The notes under the pieces are model-generated. The model had not been told where the DNA came from, searched no databases, and was given only the letters and a program-made list of their open reading frames with translations. DNA of 64,000 nucleotides from Roseburia sp. AF12-17LB (GTDB taxonomy: Bacteria; Bacillota; Clostridia; Lachnospirales; Lachnospiraceae): the NCBI RefSeq assembly GCF_003479605.1, contig NZ_QUHR01000012.1, positions 1 through 64,000 of the forward strand, given 5' to 3'. Every line of letters begins with the position of its first letter. The stretch's first letter is position 1. Of this stretch, positions 44,131 to 52,677 are shown piece by piece. The translations under genes and the position numbers were made by a program.

Positions 44131-45180
44131 ATGAATTTTTTATTTGATACCTCAATTGATGTGAGCCGCAGACAGTTTTATGTGCTGGCAATGGGAAGCT
44201 GTATCGGAAATCTGGCAGGATTTATTGGAAATGCATTGATTTTCGGATGGAGCGGAACAACGATTTTCTGCGGAATCTGTATGTTACTTATGGTCGCAGG
44301 AAGTTTCATTGGAATAAAAAAAGGACAGATACGTTATGCGTCTTATTTGATGATAGCAGTCTTAAGTCTTGTGGAATTTCCGGCACTGTATTATATATAT
44401 CAGACGGGAACGATTGTATACATGGTACTTGCGATGGTAGCAATTGCGATTTTTATTCCAACCGGAAATGCAATCCGGTTTGCCGGCGTGGTAATTGTAG
44501 CAGATGTGGCAGCAGTTATTTTAGCCTATATGAGACCGCTGGAAAGTGAAAAACTGTCAAAAGAAGTCGTGCTGCAGAGCACACTTTGTTCCCTGCTTAT
44601 CGTTTTACTTTGTGTCTTTTTAATTTCTATCCTGCTTCAGATGCAGAGACAGAGACAGGAAGAAGAAGTAAAGAAGTTGAATGAACAGTTGAAAGATGCC
44701 GCAGATAAAGATGCACTGACAGGACTCTATAATCGTCGTTACTTAAATCAGTATCTGGGAGACCTTATTCTGGATGAGAAGGAAGAATTTGATGCGGTAC
44801 TGATTGATCTTGACTTCTTTAAACATGTGAATGACACTTACGGACATGGGTTTGGAGACATTATTCTGGTGGAATTTGCAAGACTTTTAACGAAGCATGT
44901 AAAGAATAAAGGTATCGCGGTACGCTTTGGCGGAGAAGAATTTATGCTGGTTTTAAAGGGGATGAACACGGATGAAATCGGTAAAATGCTAGAGCATATA
45001 AGATGGGAATATAAGGAATTTACAAAGCATGAAAAGAATATCGAATGCTCTTTCAGCAGTGGTGTACAGCATTATACAGAAGGAATTGCTGTTACGATAT
45101 TATACCGCTTAGCGGATGAGAAGCTCTATGCTGCAAAAGAACGGGGAAGAAACCAGGATGTATTTGATTTAGAATCATAG
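44131..45180 (+). CDS. Membrane-bound diguanylate cyclase (GGDEF)
   Basis: This 349-residue protein has six hydrophobic segments (~20-170) forming an N-terminal membrane sensor, a short coiled coil (~172-195), and a GGDEF domain (~190-345) with DALTGLYNRRYL and the active-site variant RFGGEEF. The residues before the active site (KNKG) do not form the RxxD inhibitory site, so product inhibition is unlikely. It should make cyclic di-GMP. The signal is unknown. The ATG follows GGGAGAGG. Confidence 0.92.
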   Translation: MNFLFDTSIDVSRRQFYVLAMGSCIGNLAGFIGNALIFGWSGTTIFCGICMLLMVAGSFIGIKKGQIRYASYLMIAVLSLVEFPALYYIYQTGTIVYMVLAMVAIAIFIPTGNAIRFAGVVIVADVAAVILAYMRPLESEKLSKEVVLQSTLCSLLIVLLCVFLISILLQMQRQRQEEEVKKLNEQLKDAADKDALTGLYNRRYLNQYLGDLILDEKEEFDAVLIDLDFFKHVNDTYGHGFGDIILVEFARLLTKHVKNKGIAVRFGGEEFMLVLKGMNTDEIGKMLEHIRWEYKEFTKHEKNIECSFSSGVQHYTEGIAVTILYRLADEKLYAAKERGRNQDVFDLES

Positions 45181-45231
45181 AAAGATAAAAAAGGGGCGGG
45201 AATTGAAAAGGAACATCAGGAGGATTCGTTT

Positions 45232-46299
45232 GTGAAAGGGAAAAAGTTTTTAGCAATGATATTAAGTGCAGCGTTTGGAATGTCAACGTTTGCGGCTTGC
45301 GGAAGCAGAGTCGTGGAGCCGGAGAAAAAGACCACAGAAACAGAGGCAGAGACTGAGACGGAAGAAACGGAAAACTCAGAAGAGGTGACAGAGGAGACAG
45401 AAACGGAAAATGTGGATGAAGATGACATTTTTGCACAGCTTGCAGGAGAAAGCTTTATGTTTACCAGCGGAGTCGGTGCATGGGATTCTACATTGATTTT
45501 ATCCGAGGATGGCTCTTTTGTGGGAAATTATCATGATGCAGATGCGGGAGATAGCGGGGATGGATATCCAAATGGAACCCTTTACTATTGTGATTTCTAT
45601 GGAAAATTCACCCAGCCGGAAAAGATAAATGATTATACCTATGAGATGCAGTTGGAGAATATTGCAACGAAGGAAACAGAAGGCGACACGGAAATTAAAG
45701 GCGGCGTGAAATATATTTACACGGGACCGGCTGGTTTGGAAGAGGTTTATGATTTATATATTTATCTGCCGGGTGCACCGTTAGATGAATTGCCGGAAAG
45801 ATTCCTGGACTGGGCATCCATTGGTCTTACCGATGATGATACGACGCTTCCATTCTATGCAATTTTTAATGTGCTGACCTTTGATACCTTTTTAGGACCG
45901 AGTGGGGATAAGGTTACGGTAAATGATAAAACCACAACTTCCGATGTATCCATAGAGAGTGAATTGCAGAAAATCGAGGAGAAAGCAGCAGCCATGCAGG
46001 AAGACCTTTCCAGTGGAGAACTGACACAGCAGGAAATGAATACCCTGTCTCTGCAGTTGTATCAGTTGTGGGATAATGAGCTGAATTCTATTTGGAGCCG
46101 TTTAAAAGAGACTTTGGATGAGGACACTATGACGACTCTTACCCAGGAAGAGCGTGACTGGATTAAGACAAAAGACAGTGCAGTAGAGGAAGCCGGTAAA
46201 GATGCCGAGGGCGGAAGCCTGCAGCCATTATTGGAAAATGATAAGGCGGCAGAATTAACAAGAAACAGGGTATATGAACTGGCAGAGTATTTGAAATAA
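45232..46299 (+). CDS. Lipoprotein with C-terminal LprI-like (DUF1311) domain
   Basis: This 355-residue lipoprotein uses a GTG start preceded by CAGGAGG. The signal peptide ends in the lipobox TFAAC (Cys ~23). An acidic Glu/Thr-rich spacer (35-62) tethers it to the membrane. A beta-rich domain (65-225) has no family I know. The C-terminal helical domain (~240-350, MNTLSLQLYQLWDNELNSIW, LTQEERDWIKTKDSAVEEAG) matches the lysozyme-inhibitor LprI/DUF1311 pattern, without its usual cysteines. Role: extracellular, perhaps envelope protection (inference). Confidence 0.8.
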   Translation: MKGKKFLAMILSAAFGMSTFAACGSRVVEPEKKTTETEAETETEETENSEEVTEETETENVDEDDIFAQLAGESFMFTSGVGAWDSTLILSEDGSFVGNYHDADAGDSGDGYPNGTLYYCDFYGKFTQPEKINDYTYEMQLENIATKETEGDTEIKGGVKYIYTGPAGLEEVYDLYIYLPGAPLDELPERFLDWASIGLTDDDTTLPFYAIFNVLTFDTFLGPSGDKVTVNDKTTTSDVSIESELQKIEEKAAAMQEDLSSGELTQQEMNTLSLQLYQLWDNELNSIWSRLKETLDEDTMTTLTQEERDWIKTKDSAVEEAGKDAEGGSLQPLLENDKAAELTRNRVYELAEYLK

Positions 46300-46321
46300 A
46301 AAGATATTTTAGCGAGGGAAA

Positions 46322-47311
46322 ATGGTTACATTAAATGATTACTTATACTCCGGAGCAACGGTGTTCCGGATATTGAAAAAGTATACGCAGGACCTCCGGG
46401 CATCCGCAAAAGTATCAAAAAATGAAGTGGATCTGGTGCACTGCAATTTCCTGATTCAGATTATGGAGCTGTTAGAGCACAATGATTTCCTGACAGCGCA
46501 GTCCCAGAAAATCCGTGAGTTCTACAAATATATGGCAATGGAATATCCTTATCTTTCCTTTACTTTTAAAGGAAGAATCAAGTCACTGATTCGTGCGGAG
46601 GGCAAATTCAACGGCTATATTGTAGAGTACATTTATGATTATTATAAAAAGCATAAAAGCTATCCGGACATTGCAGAATTAAAGGAAAAGCTGAACTGCT
46701 TCCGTGATCTGATTGCATACCGGATTGTGATTTCCATGCCACGGTGTCATTTGAAAAATCATGAGAACCGCGAAGAAGAGGAATTAAAGCACCTTTATCA
46801 GATTGCAAATGTGTTGCCACAGTTTTTAGAGGAGCGTGGATTTACGGCAGAGCCGACAGGCGGTGTCTTAAGAAGCAGTTCCCCGCTTTTGGATGATGCT
46901 GTAAAACCATATTACCGGGATTATATCACCAGCGAAAAGGAGGACGATTACAAATCCTTACATATTACTTTTTATGATAACAGTGCGAGATGTTATGTGG
47001 AAATGCAGCTTCGCACAAAGCAGATGGATGATATTGCAGAAATCGGTTCCGCCAACCATATTAATTATGAGAAAAAGCAGGAAGCATCCAGAGCACGCCG
47101 GGATACCATCCCGGAGGGAGAATGCATTTATTTTGATGAAGCTTATGAACGGTGCAGGCGTTTGCAGGAACTGGAGCTTTCCGGTGTGGATGTCGACATG
47201 TTTACAGCAGTAAGCAACAGCCTGATGAATGACGGCTGCGGCTTATACCGGGGAAGACTGATTCTTCCTTATGAGCATTTGTCGAGATTTCAGAATGATT
47301 TGATTGATTAG
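46322..47311 (+). CDS. RelA/SpoT-domain protein, divergent
   Basis: This 329-residue protein carries a (p)ppGpp synthetase-like domain from ~75 to 260. FKGRIKSLIRAEGKF matches the ATP-binding R-x-K-S/K region, FRDLIAYRIV matches the DxxxxRI(V) strand with the Mg-binding Asp, and DDYKSLHITF and VEMQLRTKQMDDIAEIGSANH match the YxSxH and ExQ-RT-xM-x-xH motifs. No HD hydrolase or TGS/ACT domains are present, so it is not a long RSH enzyme. It is longer than typical small alarmone synthetases and has extra N- and C-terminal segments. The nucleotide product is unproven. Confidence 0.78.
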   Translation: MVTLNDYLYSGATVFRILKKYTQDLRASAKVSKNEVDLVHCNFLIQIMELLEHNDFLTAQSQKIREFYKYMAMEYPYLSFTFKGRIKSLIRAEGKFNGYIVEYIYDYYKKHKSYPDIAELKEKLNCFRDLIAYRIVISMPRCHLKNHENREEEELKHLYQIANVLPQFLEERGFTAEPTGGVLRSSSPLLDDAVKPYYRDYITSEKEDDYKSLHITFYDNSARCYVEMQLRTKQMDDIAEIGSANHINYEKKQEASRARRDTIPEGECIYFDEAYERCRRLQELELSGVDVDMFTAVSNSLMNDGCGLYRGRLILPYEHLSRFQNDLID

Positions 47312-47353
47312 AAACAGAACAGAATGGAAGCGTACGAAACGGAGAAGGCAGCT

Positions 47354-48670
47354 ATGGGTGAAAATATGGAAAAGGAACAATGGATGAAAGAGAGTCTCCA
47401 GATGCAGAAGGCAAGCTGGATTCAGGATGAAATTACAAAGCGCAGAGAGCGGGAAGATGAGTTGCTGCAGCAGATTTTTATGGAACAGAAAATGTTGCAG
47501 GAACTGGACGAAGACATGGACGAAAATATGGCACATGCCAGAGAAGGCCGCAAATACCGGGAGGACATGAAGGAGCGGGTCAATGACCGGGTATATGAAA
47601 TCCATGACCTGAGTGCAGATAAGCGAGAGGGAATGCGGGAATACAAATATGCATATCGCAGAGGCTACGCCCTTGCCATGTTTTTCTTTTCACTGGCATT
47701 GTGCGTCTTTGTAGGCTTTTTACATGGAATCACATCACAAATCTGTCTGATGCTGATGTTCTTTACCGGCGTGCAGGCAGCCATTTTTGTACACCAGAAG
47801 CAGTGCTTCTTTCTCTGGAGACTCATCTGTGACATTTTCTCAGCAGTAGTTTTCCCGGTGATGCTGGTTCTCTTTATCGGTTATGAATTAAAGTACGGCT
47901 TCTACGATTTCCTGCTTCCAATCTGCCTTATCGTAGGACTGGTGCTGCTGGCACTTACCACAGCATCCTATTTCCTCTACGATCCATACTGCAGTGCCCG
48001 CCGCAGAGTCGGTGATGCCAAGAGCATGATCCGTTCTATCGAGCGTTCCGCCAAAAAGCAGGTCAAGAAGAGCCAGAAGCAGCAGGCGAAAGACGAGCTT
48101 CGCCAGAACCGCCTGCAGCAGAAGGAGCAGGATAAAGCCGAGAAGCTTCGCATCAAAGAAGAGCAGCGCCAGGAAAAAGAGCTTAAGAAAGCCGCGCAGC
48201 GCGAAGAACAGCAAAAACTCCGTGACGCAAAGAAGCAGGAAGCCTTAGAAAACCGCGAAGAGAAGAAGCTTGCCCTCATGGACGCTGTGGCAGCCAAGAA
48301 AGAGCAGTTCCGGGAGAAGTTCCGGAAGGATGAGGGAGTGGAAGAAACGGAAGAAGAGGAGAAAGAGAAAGAGGGCGTTTTGGCTTCGGATGAAGGCACG
48401 GAAGATGCAGAAAATACAGAGCAGGGCGAGACAGTAGTTGTGGACAATGCGGCGCAGGAAGAAAGTGTGGTTTTAGAAGAAGGAGATGTGTCGGAGGATG
48501 CAGCGCAGAAAGAAGAAGTGTTAGAAGAGGAAACTGTGCTGGAGGATGTGGTGGCATCGGAAGATACTGCGGATTCGGGGGAAGATGAGGCAGTTTCGAG
48601 TCTGGATGAGGACGAAGAATCCGGGGATAAGGATTCTGAGGAAGAGAAAGTTCTGACAGAAGATAATTAG
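47354..48670 (+). CDS. Coiled-coil membrane protein with acidic tail
   Basis: The 438 residues form an N-terminal charged coiled coil (1-95), then four hydrophobic segments (~108-215, LAMFFFSLALCVFVGFLHG and following), a long Lys/Gln/Glu/Arg coiled coil (~225-330, repeated EEQRQEKELKKAAQREEQ-type heptads), and a very acidic low-complexity tail (Glu/Asp/Val/Ser, ~330-438). I recognise no family. The acidic tail is repeat-like and probably variable in length. ATG 47354 follows GGAGAAGG. It sits 42 bp after the RelA/SpoT-domain gene, likely cotranscribed. Confidence 0.8.
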   Translation: MGENMEKEQWMKESLQMQKASWIQDEITKRREREDELLQQIFMEQKMLQELDEDMDENMAHAREGRKYREDMKERVNDRVYEIHDLSADKREGMREYKYAYRRGYALAMFFFSLALCVFVGFLHGITSQICLMLMFFTGVQAAIFVHQKQCFFLWRLICDIFSAVVFPVMLVLFIGYELKYGFYDFLLPICLIVGLVLLALTTASYFLYDPYCSARRRVGDAKSMIRSIERSAKKQVKKSQKQQAKDELRQNRLQQKEQDKAEKLRIKEEQRQEKELKKAAQREEQQKLRDAKKQEALENREEKKLALMDAVAAKKEQFREKFRKDEGVEETEEEEKEKEGVLASDEGTEDAENTEQGETVVVDNAAQEESVVLEEGDVSEDAAQKEEVLEEETVLEDVVASEDTADSGEDEAVSSLDEDEESGDKDSEEEKVLTEDN

Positions 48671-48690
48671 ATAGATGAGGGTTGTAAGAT

Positions 48691-48722
48691 AAGAGCATGG
48701 AAGAAATTCTGTGCTCTTTTGT
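48691..48722 (+). terminator. Terminator at the core/accessory boundary
   Basis: AAGAGCA-GGAA pairs with TTCT-TGCTCTTTT. After it the base composition becomes much richer in A and T. Confidence 0.8.
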
Positions 48723-49415
48723 GATGGAAAAATAATTAGATAAGGATAGAGATATAAGTATAAGATAGGAATCATAGAAAGTATTGTCGAATTGGGGTGT
48801 GAAGCAGATTGATAAGAGGGAAGATTTTGACGATTTTTATTAAAAAAGGTTGCAATTTGGAGGAGGGAGATGCATAATATTTATATAGAATTTTGGGGGG
48901 AGAGAAAAGTTATGAAAAAGCTAAGTAAATATGATAAAAAGAAATTAGAAGTTCACAAAAGATATGATGCGTAAGGGCATTGGTCGTTTGTGAATTTTTT
49001 TGTTGGGGAATGAAAGGGGAGAATGCAGTGTTCTTTTTTCAAACAAGATTCTTTTGGCGAATAAAGAATATCTCATAAAGGGTAATAAATAAGAGATTTG
49101 AGGTCTATTCTGGTGAAGATAAGGAAATGACGGATAGAAATACGGCAATAAGCGTATTAAAAGGAATAGTTGAAAAAAAATCAGAAGAGAATGGTGCACA
49201 GGATAGAAACGGAAGACACATATGCCATGTTGTTTAAGTTGCATTATATATTTGATGAAGTTCATTCGCTATATATAAAAGAAAAAGACGCTAGAATTCA
49301 GTTAGTAAAGCAAAATGTTGCTGAGACAGAATTATTAGATGAATTCACAAATAGACAGAATATATATTGTTGTTAATGTTAGCAGAGATTTAGTATTGTT
49401 GGGGGAAGTAAATGA
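48723..49415. other. AT-rich gap with micro-ORF and gene remnants
   Basis: No full gene is evident. A 20-codon ORF (48912-48974, MKKLSKYDKKKLEVHKRYDA) follows GGGGGGAGAGAAAAG, a strong ribosome site, and may be a truncated gene start. ATG 49128 opens a short frame to 49238, and a coiled-coil-like frame runs 49191-49376 (ending RQNIYCC) without a clear ribosome site. These look like decayed accessory genes. Confidence 0.5.
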
Positions 49416-51212
49416 ATGATTAAAGAGGTACAGGTATTTAATAATAATTCAATATATGTATATTTTTTATCATGTATAGTGATTTTTAGTTATCAGCATT
49501 TTTCAAAAAAGCAAAAAATCTCATTAATATATGCAACTACAATTGCAATGGAAATCATTTCTCAATATAGTTGTAAGATGACTGCTGTTATGCTACTTAT
49601 GTCAATGTTTATATTGGAGGAATATTTGTCTGATGATAAAGTTAAATGTGAACTCCTTAGTAATCTTTGGTACAAGATAATAGATTTTGTATATCAAATT
49701 TTGTTTATTGATGCTGGAATATGGATTATAATTAATATTATAGTATCGGGAAATTGGTTAAAAGATTATTTGATTGAAAAAGGGATAACTATAAGTTTAT
49801 TTTATGGAGTTAATATATGTATTTTATTAATTACCATTCATAAGTTAAATACATTAAAATTTGGAATGTGTGATTTTAAAACTATAAAAGGTTATTTTGA
49901 TAAATTTGATGGGAAGAAAATAGAGTGGGAAAATTATGAATTACAGCAAAGATTTGAGATTATGGTTGAGCTGGAGGATAAATCTTTTTTTGAAAGAAAG
50001 AAATCTTATAATTGGTTTTCAATAGAGTTTATTGATTACAAAATTAAGGCGTATAGAGCCAATAGGGAGATGATGAAGAGATATAAGGTGAAAAAATCAG
50101 TGATTCAAATGCTGAAATATATTTGGACATTAATAAAAGAAATGAGATTCTTTAGATATATAATAGGTAAAATAAGAAGAAAAATAGAGGAAAACACATG
50201 GACTATTAAAGATTTTTTTGGGCGATTAAAAAGCAAAATTCGTGGGTGCTCTACTTTGGAAATGCAATTAATTCGTAATATAGGTATAGAAAAAGGGTAT
50301 AGTAAATGTGTTATTCGGAGAAAGATTTTTGAATTTATATATACATATCTTTTTTTTAATGGACTAAAAGACTATTATGAAAATACTCGGAATAATAAAC
50401 GCAGGGAATTTAAAAAGTTTATTTTATATGTATATTTACATTCAATTAAATTGAATATTTATGGAAATGAATTTAAGGCTATAAATAAACTGTTTGAACA
50501 GGAAAAGGTTGAAGAGTGGGATATAGATGAATTCTATGTTGCAATTCTTTCTCTTACAGGTGCTCCAGTTACACCAAAAAGAATGGTTTTATATCCTTAT
50601 ACCATTACTCATACTGGAATTAATTTAAATAGAGCGATAGCTTGGCGAAATATGATTAGGGATGGACGTATTACAGAAATACAAAAAGAAAAGTTTGATG
50701 ATGATATTGTAGAAAAGGTCTTTTATGTTATAAATGGAAAGATTATACCTTATATAGAAGGGGGGATATTTTATGGTCCCAATGATGGAAAAGATGATTG
50801 GCCTAGTTATGGGAAAAATAATTGTTGGAGCTTTGCAAGAACTGTATATTGGCATATTTGGTGGGAAAAATTTAGTAATAAAGCAGGAACGGATGATGAT
50901 ATGTTAAACAAATGTCATTCTTTGGAGGAACGAACTATAACACCAGAACATTGTAAAAGGTACTTGGGGATGGCTGAATCTGGTGCTGTCATTAGAATAA
51001 GTGATGAAATAAAAGGAAGTGATAGAATGGGTAAATATAAGCATTCTCAGATTTTGTTGGATCATGATAAAAATGGTATTACTATTTATCAAAGTAATGA
51101 TAAAAATACAAGTATAGAATATTATACGTGGGATGAGTATGCTGAGAAATATAAGAAATATAAGTATTTCAAATATATAAAATGGCCAGTACAGGCTCTC
51201 GTAAGAGAGTAG
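49416..51212 (+). CDS. Membrane protein with divergent GT51 transglycosylase and papain-fold amidase-like domains
   Basis: The 598 residues start with about four membrane segments (8-150). Residues ~180-390 follow the GT51 peptidoglycan glycosyltransferase pattern: ELEDKSFFERKKS (motif 1, catalytic Glu), GCSTLEMQLIRN (motif 2, normally GASTITQQLxKN), RRKIFEF (motif 3, second Glu), KKFILYVYLHSIKLNIYG (motif 4). Residues ~440-598 contain NNCWSFARTVYWHIW and KYKHSQILLDHDKNGITIYQ, a likely Cys/His pair of a CHAP/NlpC-like amidase fold. It would act on the cell wall from the membrane. It is AT-rich and probably acquired. The GT51 assignment is moderately sure, the amidase less so. GGGGGAAG precedes the ATG. 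Confidence 0.68.
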   Translation: MIKEVQVFNNNSIYVYFLSCIVIFSYQHFSKKQKISLIYATTIAMEIISQYSCKMTAVMLLMSMFILEEYLSDDKVKCELLSNLWYKIIDFVYQILFIDAGIWIIINIIVSGNWLKDYLIEKGITISLFYGVNICILLITIHKLNTLKFGMCDFKTIKGYFDKFDGKKIEWENYELQQRFEIMVELEDKSFFERKKSYNWFSIEFIDYKIKAYRANREMMKRYKVKKSVIQMLKYIWTLIKEMRFFRYIIGKIRRKIEENTWTIKDFFGRLKSKIRGCSTLEMQLIRNIGIEKGYSKCVIRRKIFEFIYTYLFFNGLKDYYENTRNNKRREFKKFILYVYLHSIKLNIYGNEFKAINKLFEQEKVEEWDIDEFYVAILSLTGAPVTPKRMVLYPYTITHTGINLNRAIAWRNMIRDGRITEIQKEKFDDDIVEKVFYVINGKIIPYIEGGIFYGPNDGKDDWPSYGKNNCWSFARTVYWHIWWEKFSNKAGTDDDMLNKCHSLEERTITPEHCKRYLGMAESGAVIRISDEIKGSDRMGKYKHSQILLDHDKNGITIYQSNDKNTSIEYYTWDEYAEKYKKYKYFKYIKWPVQALVRE

Positions 51213-51536
51213 AAACAAAAGTGAATCACGATAATTAAGAAACCTTAAGTGCAATACCTAGTTCTATGTCAGAATTTGATATAAAATGAAAGTTTATTTT
51301 TGTTAAGAAAAATGAAGAAAGCAAAAGACTGGAATACTATACAAAATTATACAGTATTTATCAAATTTTGAAGGGAAAATATATATGATTAAGGTATTAT
51401 TTATCTGCCACGGCATGATAATATCTTGGTGTTTGAAACTTTGATTTTATATGGTTTTGCGAAAGTTGAAACCAAGGTTTACAACTTTATGAGTGAGTCA
51501 CGATATAATAAAATATAAAATGAGGAGGATTGGAAA
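51213..51536. other. Gap with a 5' stub of a low-molecular-weight phosphatase gene
   Basis: There is no complete gene. At 51385-51444 an ATG after GAAGGGAAAA encodes MIKVLFICHG, the start of a low-molecular-weight protein tyrosine phosphatase, then diverges and stops at TGA. A second such stub is at 55825-55875. The rest is AT-rich with GAAAGTTGAAACC-type short repeats. Confidence 0.6.
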
Positions 51537-52205
51537 ATGGAAGTACGAAAAATATCTAATACAAAGAATATAATATGCTTGGTTATAGGATGTGGTATGT
51601 TATTTATATGTGTCATATCAATACTGGTTGGCATTTTCTTTGAAAAACGTAAGTGGTTAAGTCAAAGTAGTGATTTGTTTTTTTTGTTGCTAGGTGTAAT
51701 AGGTATTTTATTAATATTAACAGGCATTGTGAATATTGTAAGCAATATTGAAACAAATAAGTATTTAAAAAATACACCATATAGTCTAGATTATCAAAAG
51801 GAAATTTCAACATATACAATAATTGGGAAAGATAAGAAAAAACCTAAAAATGGAGCTTTGAAATTTTATAAGTATAGTGAGTGGAAAGATTATATTGAGA
51901 AAACGTTTAAGGATATTATAGATGATGAAGATGCTTATCGTTATATGATTAGGAGACTCAGGAACAAAGAGAGTTATAAAGAATTGATTATTTCAGCAGT
52001 GATTCCGATAGAAGTGGGAATGTTTAGCACGTTTTATTCTGCTGGAAATAATGTTTCTGAATTTGGTACAAGTATTTCTATATTAATATCTGCAATTATT
52101 TTAAGTATTATTGTGACAGTCAATTATCTGGAGTGCAAAGAGGAGATTGGATTTATTTCGGATTTTAATGAAATAATATTTCCTTCAAAAATACATAGAA
52201 AATAA
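51537..52205 (+). CDS. Membrane protein of unknown function
   Basis: The 222 residues have two adjacent N-terminal membrane segments (~12-32 IICLVIGCGMLFICVISILVG and ~42-65 FFLLLGVIGILLILTGIVNIV), a cytoplasmic charged middle (70-150), and two further hydrophobic stretches (~152-172 and 178-200). No family is recognised. AT-rich codon use like its neighbours suggests acquisition. The start follows GAGGAGGATTGG. It stands alone, flanked by non-coding DNA. Confidence 0.72.
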   Translation: MEVRKISNTKNIICLVIGCGMLFICVISILVGIFFEKRKWLSQSSDLFFLLLGVIGILLILTGIVNIVSNIETNKYLKNTPYSLDYQKEISTYTIIGKDKKKPKNGALKFYKYSEWKDYIEKTFKDIIDDEDAYRYMIRRLRNKESYKELIISAVIPIEVGMFSTFYSAGNNVSEFGTSISILISAIILSIIVTVNYLECKEEIGFISDFNEIIFPSKIHRK

Positions 52206-52677
52206 AGCACTTATTATGAAAGGACCTTAATTACGAACAAACGAACCCGCTGGGGAATGTTAAGAAAGCATAGATGTTGTGAATGACTTGATATTCTTTG
52301 ACGGGTTTGTTATTTAATTATGGGCTTTGGCCTGTTGAGTGCATCTTCATTTCTCACAACGGAGAAATGGAGATGGGCGAAACAATAAACCACCTGCTAT
52401 TGATATGATATGCCCCCTGTCAAGTAGACAGGTGCAATATCTAAAAATGAGTACAGATTATACCTACATTTCGATTGAAGTGTAGAGTAAACTCGCATAG
52501 ATGATTTCCGGAGTTGCGATTTCATCGCACAAGAATATTCACTTTCGGGTGAAATTTTCACCTTGCAGTGGAGGGCACAGCAATATGAAAGTAAAAATTG
52601 AAAATATATCTGATAATGTGGCAAATGATATTCTTGTATAAAATGCTAATATGAAGATTAAAAGTAAGGCATAAGAG
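52206..52677. other. Non-coding gap with hairpins
   Basis: It contains a dyad around AACCCGC and GACGGGTTTGTT (52230-52312), a hairpin ATCT-CATTTCTC / GAGAAATG-AGAT (~52345-52376), and CCCCCTGTCAAGTAGACAGG near 52413. A short frame at 52585-52641 (MKVKIENISDNVANDILV) follows GGAGGG and could be a truncated gene start. No full gene is present. Confidence 0.45.

Noticed and set aside
52410..52440. IS terminal repeat (CCCCCTGTCAAGTAGACAGG)
   Set aside because: It looks like IS3-type ends but no transposase remnant or partner end is identifiable.
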